A DNA stretch of 6,892 bases. Source: a bacterium (GTDB taxonomy: Bacteria; Gemmatimonadota; Glassbacteria; GWA2-58-10). The position numbers were made by a program, and so were the translations under genes. Shown here in pieces: positions 1-4,955 of this stretch. The notes under the pieces are model-generated. The model searched no databases. It worked only from the letters and a program-made list of their open reading frames with translations, and was not told the DNA's origin. Location: the NCBI GenBank assembly GCA_021372515.1, contig JAJFUG010000090.1:1-6892 (forward strand), written 5' to 3'. The number at the start of each line of letters is the position of its first letter. Position 1 is the first letter of the stretch.

Positions 1-80
1 CGGTTGGGCAGGTTGCGCAGACGGGCCAGCAGCTCGTCATCCGCCTTGAACGTGATAATATCCGGCTTGGTCCTCGGCAT
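1..80 (-). CDS. Ribbon-helix-helix-like transcriptional regulator, N-terminal part (truncated by window edge)
   Basis: Only the first 26 codons and two bases of the next are present, reading leftward from an ATG at 80-78. The peptide begins MPRTKPDIITFKADDELLAR and continues LRNLPN, then a codon beginning CG that is probably Arg. A short basic N-terminus, a beta-strand of the type IITFKAD, then a helix and an LPNR turn is how CopG/NikR-like ribbon-helix-helix DNA-binding proteins begin. In that family the strand pairs in a dimer and enters the DNA major groove. The start is supported by AGGGGAGG at 92-85, four bases before the ATG, and by a good promoter upstream. From family knowledge, relatives are small dimeric repressors, some of them metal-responsive; the effector here is unknown because the C-terminus is outside the window. 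The gene is divergent from the exported-protein array, so it could regulate itself, the array, or genes further left. The alternative is an unrelated short protein with a similar N-terminus. Confidence 0.72.
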   Translation of the reverse strand, partial: MPRTKPDIITFKADDELLARLRNLPN

Positions 81-124
81 TCGGCCTCCCCTCTGTGTGA
101 GGTTCGCAAACAGTCCTTGCTGAA

Positions 125-153
125 ATATTATTACCCGGTAATACCGAAGTCAA
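125..153 (-). promoter_or_regulatory. Sigma70-type promoter for the leftward regulator gene
   Basis: On the minus strand TTGACT (153-148) is followed after exactly 17 bases by TAATAT (130-125). These are close to the -35 and -10 consensus at optimal spacing. Transcription would start near 118, giving a leader of about 38 bases with the AGGGGAGG ribosome binding site just before the ATG at 80. It lies in the only clearly AT-rich stretch upstream of the gene. The call rests on motif match alone. Confidence 0.6.
129..143. promoter_or_regulatory. 15-bp palindrome within the promoter spacer, candidate operator
   Basis: TATTACC (129-135) and GGTAATA (137-143) are perfect inverted 7-bp arms around a single central base. 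The palindrome fills most of the spacer between the -35 and -10 boxes of the leftward promoter and overlaps two bases of its -10. A dimeric regulator bound here would block RNA polymerase. Because the gene served is itself a ribbon-helix-helix-like protein, autoregulation is a natural inference. The arms are short, so another regulator or chance cannot be excluded. Confidence 0.45.
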
Positions 154-241
154 GATGCGGAATCTAATCCAAAGAACGATATGCAAAAGGTGAAAAATAC
201 TTGCCGGAACAAAAAGCCTGGTTTTGATGTAGAATGGTTGC

Positions 242-269
242 AAAACGGTCCCTTCCCCCACACCGTTTT
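242..269. repeat. Inverted repeat (8-bp arms, 12-base loop) directly upstream of the gene 1 ribosome binding site
   Basis: AAAACGGT (242-249) is the exact reverse complement of ACCGTTTT (262-269), separated by a pyrimidine-rich 12-base loop. The right arm ends one base before AGGAG at 271-275. It could be a DNA operator for a dimeric regulator, or an mRNA hairpin that modulates access to the ribosome binding site. The stem has only four G:C pairs and no following T-tract, so it is not a convincing terminator. Confidence 0.4.
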
Positions 270-270
270 C

Positions 271-275
271 AGGAG
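271..275 (+). promoter_or_regulatory. Shine-Dalgarno that fixes the gene 1 start
   Basis: AGGAG lies seven bases before the ATG at 283. The upstream in-frame ATG at 181 has no comparable site, only a weak A-rich stretch. The codons between 181 and 283 are also AT-richer and unlike the rest of the gene. I therefore place the start at 283. Confidence 0.7.
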
Positions 276-282
276 TCGTGCC

Positions 283-2625
283 ATGACGGTTCCTCCTGCC
301 CTGCCCGAGCCGCCCGAACCAAGCGCCGCCCAACATAGCCGCGACCGAGGACAATCCCGCGGGCTGAACAATGCACATAGACTGATACGCTCTGTAAGCC
401 TGATTTGCTGTGTGGCTCTCGCCGCGCTGTCCGCTGCGCTCCACGCGGCTGAGGCCTTGCCGCCCTCGCAGCAGGCCGCGTCCCTGCTCGCCGCGGGCGA
501 CAGCGCCGGGGCGTTAGAGGTTCTGGAGCATTCCCTTGACCGGGATTCGATGGACACCGCCGAGCCGTACCTGCGCGGACGGCTGCTGCTGGCGGCGGGA
601 CGGCTGGATGAGGCGGAGAGAGATTTCCGGAAGGTGATTCATTCGGGATCCGACAGCCTCCGCGCGCTGGCGCACCTCGGCCTGGGCGATATCCGGCGCA
701 CGTTGCCCTACCGCAGGGGGGAGGCGGTGGGTGAATACCGACGGGCGATCCAGGCGGACTCGCTCTGCTTCGAGGCTTATTACCGGATTGCCGAGACCGC
801 GTTCGAGCTGGGCTGGACCAGCGGTTACCAGAGCGCGGATGACATTCTGGCGCGCCTTGTCCGGCTGAACCCGAACTATCGTGACGCCCTGGATATCTGG
901 TGGAAACGGATATTTTCTCAGAGCGACAAGCGGTTGCGTGAGGTCGGCGCAAGCCTCGAACGGTATCTGGCCACCCACCCCGGCGATTGCCGGGTCTGCC
1001 TGTACGCCGCCCGGATCCGTCAGCGGCTGTGGGAGGCCGGGACGGCCCTGGCCCTGCTGGACAGCCTGGCCTTGCGCTGCCCGGAATACAGATGCACCGA
1101 AAGCTGGCTGATCCGTGCGCACTGCCGGCTGAGCCTGGGAGACACGCTCGGTTTCGAGAGTGCCTACGCGCAAGCCTTGCATTGGGCGGCGAAGGAGGAC
1201 GATTTCGAGCAATTGTTTCGCGAAGCCGAGCTGATTTTCAGCCCCGTGGAGGCCAGGCGCTGGAACAGCCTGACCACACCGGCCGAGAAAGAGGCGTTTT
1301 TCCATGCGTTCTGGACTCGCCGCGATCCGGACCCGCTGGAGCCGCACAACGAGCGGTTGGTCACTCACTATTGCCGCCTGCAATATGCCAAAAGGAACTA
1401 TTTCGAGTATAACCCGCACAGTTTCTACAACACCTCCGAGAAATACAACCGCCTCATTTCGACTACCGATCATGCCGGGATGGACATGTCCGAATCGACC
1501 CGGCCGCAGGAGCCGGAGGATTCAAACGACCCGAAGCATCCCTATTTCGATCCCAAATACGATCCCTCCATGTGGTGGGACCGCTGCCGCACGATGGCGC
1601 TCCAGCCGCGCGGGTTGTTCTATGTCCGGCACGGCGAGCCGGATTTCCTCTACAAGTTCGGCCTGCCGTGGAATGCCGAGTTCGATGCCCCGGACTACGA
1701 GGCCTGGCGCTATGGTTCGGCTTATTTCCTGTTCAATCGCGTGATTTCGGAGACAGGGGGGGCCGGCAAGTATATCTACAAGAATTTCCGCGGGCGCGGC
1801 GATATCACCCGGGCCATGCAGACCGATTCTTTCCGCGACCCGCTCCCGGCGTTCCGGCCCGACCTTTTCGCCGTGGATTTCAAGGCCGGGCCGGGACGGC
1901 TGGAGCTGCTGTTTTTCCAGAGCGCACCCCAGGACTCGGTGGTCACGGCCAACGCCCCGTTTTCGGACCTGGCTCTGTTCGACAGCACCTGGACCCGCCT
2001 GGTGGCCCGCGATTCCTCGATCGCCTGGCCGCTGACCGTGGGGGCTGGCCGCCTCTGGCTGGCCGCCAACCGGGCCACGGTCGCACCCGGCCGGTACAAT
2101 TTCGTCCACCGTCTGGATGTGCCCTCCCGGCGGGCGGTGCTGAAAAGACAGTCGGTCAGCCTGCCGTCCTACCCGGAGGACCGGTTCTGCCTGAGCGGCA
2201 TCCTGCTCGGTACGCACCCCGAGCGCGGCCAGGGCCTGTTCAACCGGTACGGCGTGGAGATCAACCCGCGGCCCGGCCTGCGGTTCTCGCCCGGCGAGGC
2301 CATCGCGGTCTACCTGGAGGCCTACGGCCTGGGCGAGGGACGTAAAGGCGGCCGGGCCTTCCGCGAGCGCGTGACTGTCAGCCGGGATGAGAAGAGAAGC
2401 CCGCTGGTCAAGCTCCTGCCGTTCGCGTTCCGTGACCGGAAAAAGAGCCTGAGCATGACATTCGAGCGTTTCCCCGAGGACGCTCCGGTAGCTGTGCCCG
2501 AGACTTTCGACCTCGACACCACCCCCCTGATGCCCGGGGTCTATGCGCTCACGGTGGAGATCACCGACCGTGGCAGCGGCACCCGCTGCTCCCGCGGCTG
2601 TTCGTTCGAGATAAGCGAGCGGTAA
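283..2625 (+). CDS. Exported TPR-like / GWxTD-related protein, array copy 1
   Basis: The protein is 780 aa, probably exported to the periplasm or surface, with no known biochemical role. The start at 283 is chosen for AGGAG seven bases upstream. The N-terminus has an unusually long hydrophilic, Pro-rich n-region (residues 1-37), a hydrophobic core (about 38-53), and a possible signal peptidase I site at A56-E-A58. Residues about 62-300 are helical TPR-like repeats. The central domain resembles the GWxTD domain. It has FW (W344), RDPDP (347-351), NE (356-357), a PHSFYNTS block (378-385), LQPRGLFYVRHGEPD (440-454) and EAWRYG (W475). At the site where the family carries G-W-x-T-D before R-G, this protein has no match to it. 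The rest, about 530-780, is a beta-rich module with LLFFQS, then PRPGLRF and AVYLEAYGL, as in the C-terminal part of large GWxTD proteins. There are 11 Cys after the signal, five of them in 236-281. It is the first gene of the array; gene 2 follows after 20 bp. I see no lipobox and no catalytic motif. Confidence 0.9.
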   Translation: MTVPPALPEPPEPSAAQHSRDRGQSRGLNNAHRLIRSVSLICCVALAALSAALHAAEALPPSQQAASLLAAGDSAGALEVLEHSLDRDSMDTAEPYLRGRLLLAAGRLDEAERDFRKVIHSGSDSLRALAHLGLGDIRRTLPYRRGEAVGEYRRAIQADSLCFEAYYRIAETAFELGWTSGYQSADDILARLVRLNPNYRDALDIWWKRIFSQSDKRLREVGASLERYLATHPGDCRVCLYAARIRQRLWEAGTALALLDSLALRCPEYRCTESWLIRAHCRLSLGDTLGFESAYAQALHWAAKEDDFEQLFREAELIFSPVEARRWNSLTTPAEKEAFFHAFWTRRDPDPLEPHNERLVTHYCRLQYAKRNYFEYNPHSFYNTSEKYNRLISTTDHAGMDMSESTRPQEPEDSNDPKHPYFDPKYDPSMWWDRCRTMALQPRGLFYVRHGEPDFLYKFGLPWNAEFDAPDYEAWRYGSAYFLFNRVISETGGAGKYIYKNFRGRGDITRAMQTDSFRDPLPAFRPDLFAVDFKAGPGRLELLFFQSAPQDSVVTANAPFSDLALFDSTWTRLVARDSSIAWPLTVGAGRLWLAANRATVAPGRYNFVHRLDVPSRRAVLKRQSVSLPSYPEDRFCLSGILLGTHPERGQGLFNRYGVEINPRPGLRFSPGEAIAVYLEAYGLGEGRKGGRAFRERVTVSRDEKRSPLVKLLPFAFRDRKKSLSMTFERFPEDAPVAVPETFDLDTTPLMPGVYALTVEITDRGSGTRCSRGCSFEISER
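459..513 (+). repeat. 55-bp near-identical direct repeat, copy in gene 1
   Basis: This segment encodes the junction just after the signal peptide (PPSQQAA to GDSAGA). It matches 2732-2786 in gene 2 at 50 of 55 positions. The match comprises an exact 22-base block (459-480), a 12-base block with five differences, and an exact 21-base block (493-513). The two genes differ much more elsewhere, so this patch stands out as recently duplicated, converted or strongly constrained. Confidence 0.75.
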
Positions 2626-2645
2626 GAGGGGAGACGGAGAAGCAG

Positions 2646-4955
2646 ATGCGGCTGAGCGTATCTACGCTGAAAATGTCTTTGCTCCTGGCTATTGCCCTGG
2701 CCGCCGGGGCCGTCTGGGCCGCCGGCGGCCCGCCGCCCTCGCAGCAGGCCGCGGCCCTTTTTGCGGCGGGCGACAGCGCCGGGGCGGGACAGCTCCTGGA
2801 GCGTGTCCTGGAGCGGGACAGGAAAGATTACCCCGGCTATGTACTACGCGGACAGTTCCGCCTGAAACACCGGGACTGGAACCGGGCGCAGTCTGATTTC
2901 CGTCACGCGCTCAGCTCGCCCGATCCCACGGTGCGCTCACAGGCCTACCGCGGCCTGGGGGATGTGATCCGCTACGGGAGCGAGGGCCACCTGACCCAGG
3001 CCTTGGACCAGTACCGTCTGGCCGTCCTGGCCGACTCCACCAACCGCGAGGCCCTCTACAGCCTGGCCGAGGCCGGGTTCGACCTGGCCGACAGCAAGGG
3101 CTATGATCTGTCCAGTTCCGCCCTGACCCGTCTGGTTTGTCTGGACCCCGAGTACCGCGGCGCGCTGGGGCTCTGGAACGACCGCTTTGTCCGCCACCCC
3201 GAGGACCAGACACACCGGGTCTGCGAGAACCTGGAGGGCTGGGCCGGGGCGGACAGCCTGTACGGGGGCTACTGGCTGCACGCCGGGCGGCTGCGTTTCC
3301 GCCTGGGTGACTGTGACTCCGCCCTGGCCGACCTGGAGCGCGCCGGGCGCGAGGCCCCCGCGTTCAAGCCCGCCGAGCGGCAGCTCCTGCGCGGACGGTG
3401 CCGCTTGGCCCTGGGCGACAGCCTGGCTTTCGAGGCCCTCTACGACAGCGCCCTGGCCGCCGCTGCAGCCGATGGTGACTACACCGCCCTGCTGGTCGAG
3501 GCCCAGGGGCTTTTCACCCCCGAGGAGGCGGCCAAATGGGAGCGCATGAGCACGGCCCAGGAGATGAACGCCTTTTTCCGCACTCTCTGGGCGCGCCGCG
3601 ACCCCGACCCGCTTACCCCGTACAACGAGCGCCGGGTCACCCACTATGTCCGCCTGGCCGAGGCGCAGAGCTATTTCGCCCTGAGCAACCCGCACAGCAA
3701 GTTCCAGAACTCCGAGAGCTACAACCGTCTTGTCTCCCAGACCCTGCCCCAGCCGGGCACGTTCCGCCTGGGCGACCGTGACTCCGGCCCGTACGGGGTG
3801 GACCCCAAGCTGATGTTCCAGCGTGGCAGGGGCCTCGACCTGGACCAGCGCGGCCTGCTGTTCCTGCGTCATGGCCCCCCGGACGAGGTGCGCCGCCCGG
3901 AGGCCCCCACCAACAAGCCCCTGGCCAGCCTGCTGGATGAGCACGAGGCCATGCTGCAGGACCTTCAGCCGGTCACTTTCAGCGCCAAGCAGTTCGGCGA
4001 CCCGGTGCCGGATGGCCTGCCGAGCCAGGAGGTCTGGCGCTACGGCTCGGTGTTCTTCCCGTTCGAGAAAGTCTACGGGGCCGGGGATTTCATCTACATC
4101 CCGGTCTACCTGAACAGCATCGGGCGGATCGAGCAGGCGCTGGAGTGCGAATCGTTCGAGGACCCGCTGCCGGCCTGCAAACAGGACTTTCTGGGCGTCG
4201 ATTTCCGCGGGCCGCAGGGGAGGGTCGAGCTGCTGTTCTTCCAGAGCCTGCCCCAGGATTCCGTCCGGACCGAGAACGCGCCGTTCGCCGACCTGGCCCT
4301 GTTCGACACCACCTGGACCGTGGTGGCGCGCGACTCCTGTCTGGCCTGGAGCGTAAAGGCCGGGCCGGAATACCTGTGGCTGGCGCTCAGCCGGGCGCTC
4401 CTGCCGCCGGGCAACTACAACCTGGCCCTGCGCCTGGATGTCCCCGGACGGCGCACGGTGCACCGTCAGGCGTTCAGTTTCCACCCCTACACCGCGGGGG
4501 CGTTCGAGTTGAGCGGGGTGGTGCTGGGCACGGCTCCGGGCCACGGCCACGGCCTGTTCAGCCGCAACGGGGTGGAGATCGACCCGCGGCCCAGCCTGAG
4601 CTTCACGGTCGGCGAGAAAGTGGCGGTCTACCTGGAGCTTTACAACCTTGAGCCGGACAGCGCCGGGCAGCACCAGTTCCAGGAGCGGGTGACAGTGGCG
4701 CGGGATGAGCAGAAAAGCGAGCTGGCCCGCCTGCTGGGCTTTGCCTCGGGAAAGCGTGAGACCAGCCTGAGCATGACTTTCGAGCGCGGTCCGTCCGCCG
4801 CCGCTCTTTGCACGCCGGAGAGTTTCGACATCGACACCGCTCCGCTGCTGCCGGGGGTGTACAGCCTGAACCTGGAGCTGCTCGACCGGGTGAGCGGCCT
4901 TCGCCGCACCCGCAAGTGCGCCTTCGAGGTCAAGGAAACAGGAGGCGGGAAATGA
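2646..4955 (+). CDS. Exported TPR-like / GWxTD-related protein, array copy 2
   Basis: The protein is 769 aa, a paralogue of both neighbours along its whole length, and of unknown function. The start is supported by GGAG at 2636-2639, six bases upstream, and by a textbook signal peptide. That peptide has basic residues at R2 and K9, a hydrophobic core about 10-22, and likely cleavage after VWA (A25). TPR-like helices fill about 32-270. The GWxTD-related core has W315, RRDPDP (317-322), NE (327-328), NPHSKFQNS (348-356), LDQRGLLFLRHGPPDEV (399-415) and EVWRYG (W464). A loop of about 50 residues between the last two blocks is much longer than in copies 1 and 3. Next come GAGDFIYIP, LLFFQS, and a beta-rich tail with PRPSLSF, AVYLELYNL and a closing LLPGVYSLNLEL strand pair. 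In conventional GWxTD proteins the R-G is preceded by G-W-x-T-D; here it is L-D-L-D-Q. The last codons (ETGGGK) coincide with the ribosome binding site of gene 3. It uses G/C third positions more uniformly than copy 1. Confidence 0.93.
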   Translation: MRLSVSTLKMSLLLAIALAAGAVWAAGGPPPSQQAAALFAAGDSAGAGQLLERVLERDRKDYPGYVLRGQFRLKHRDWNRAQSDFRHALSSPDPTVRSQAYRGLGDVIRYGSEGHLTQALDQYRLAVLADSTNREALYSLAEAGFDLADSKGYDLSSSALTRLVCLDPEYRGALGLWNDRFVRHPEDQTHRVCENLEGWAGADSLYGGYWLHAGRLRFRLGDCDSALADLERAGREAPAFKPAERQLLRGRCRLALGDSLAFEALYDSALAAAAADGDYTALLVEAQGLFTPEEAAKWERMSTAQEMNAFFRTLWARRDPDPLTPYNERRVTHYVRLAEAQSYFALSNPHSKFQNSESYNRLVSQTLPQPGTFRLGDRDSGPYGVDPKLMFQRGRGLDLDQRGLLFLRHGPPDEVRRPEAPTNKPLASLLDEHEAMLQDLQPVTFSAKQFGDPVPDGLPSQEVWRYGSVFFPFEKVYGAGDFIYIPVYLNSIGRIEQALECESFEDPLPACKQDFLGVDFRGPQGRVELLFFQSLPQDSVRTENAPFADLALFDTTWTVVARDSCLAWSVKAGPEYLWLALSRALLPPGNYNLALRLDVPGRRTVHRQAFSFHPYTAGAFELSGVVLGTAPGHGHGLFSRNGVEIDPRPSLSFTVGEKVAVYLELYNLEPDSAGQHQFQERVTVARDEQKSELARLLGFASGKRETSLSMTFERGPSAAALCTPESFDIDTAPLLPGVYSLNLELLDRVSGLRRTRKCAFEVKETGGGK
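2732..2786 (+). repeat. 55-bp near-identical direct repeat, copy in gene 2
   Basis: This is the partner of 459-513 in gene 1. It has exact blocks at 2732-2753 (22 bases) and 2766-2786 (21 bases), and encodes the same mature N-terminus. Gene 3 has no equivalent stretch. Two such long exact tracts 2.3 kb apart in the same orientation could support recombination that deletes or duplicates one gene of the array. Confidence 0.75.
4940..4945 (+). promoter_or_regulatory. Perfect Shine-Dalgarno of gene 3, embedded in the end of gene 2
   Basis: AGGAGG lies six bases before the ATG at 4952, inside the last codons of gene 2, whose TGA (4953-4955) overlaps that ATG. This ATGA arrangement is typical of translational coupling. 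It argues that the proteins of genes 2 and 3 are made from one mRNA, with gene 3 translation re-initiating after gene 2. Confidence 0.85.

Noticed and set aside
242-270. Terminator between the divergent genes
   Set aside because: The stem is short with only four G:C pairs and is not followed by a T-tract on either strand. It sits directly before a ribosome binding site.
181-282. In-frame extension of gene 1 to the ATG at 181
   Set aside because: No good ribosome binding site. The codons are AT-rich and unlike the gene, and the extension would put the signal peptide core more than 70 residues from the N-terminus.
371-385. ATG near the signal peptide of gene 1 as a possible closer start
   Set aside because: It is out of frame and meets a stop after four codons.
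397-420. Possible lipobox at the Cys pair in the gene 1 signal peptide
   Set aside because: The residue before the first Cys is Ile, not Gly/Ala/Ser, and the Cys lie at the start of the hydrophobic core, not at its end.
514-1473. A 319-codon minus-strand open frame inside gene 1
   Set aside because: Shadow of the sense gene, with Arg/Gln/Val-rich composition and no motif.
1572-2345. A 257-codon plus-strand open frame in another phase within gene 1
   Set aside because: Pro/Arg/Gly-rich out-of-phase translation of a high-GC gene; the in-phase product is conserved with copies 2 and 3.
2937-4673. A 578-codon open frame on the minus strand inside gene 2
   Set aside because: It is a mirror of a gene with strong G/C third-position bias. 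It has low-complexity Gly/Gln/Val/Ala-rich composition and no recognisable domain, while the plus frame has family motifs and a signal peptide.
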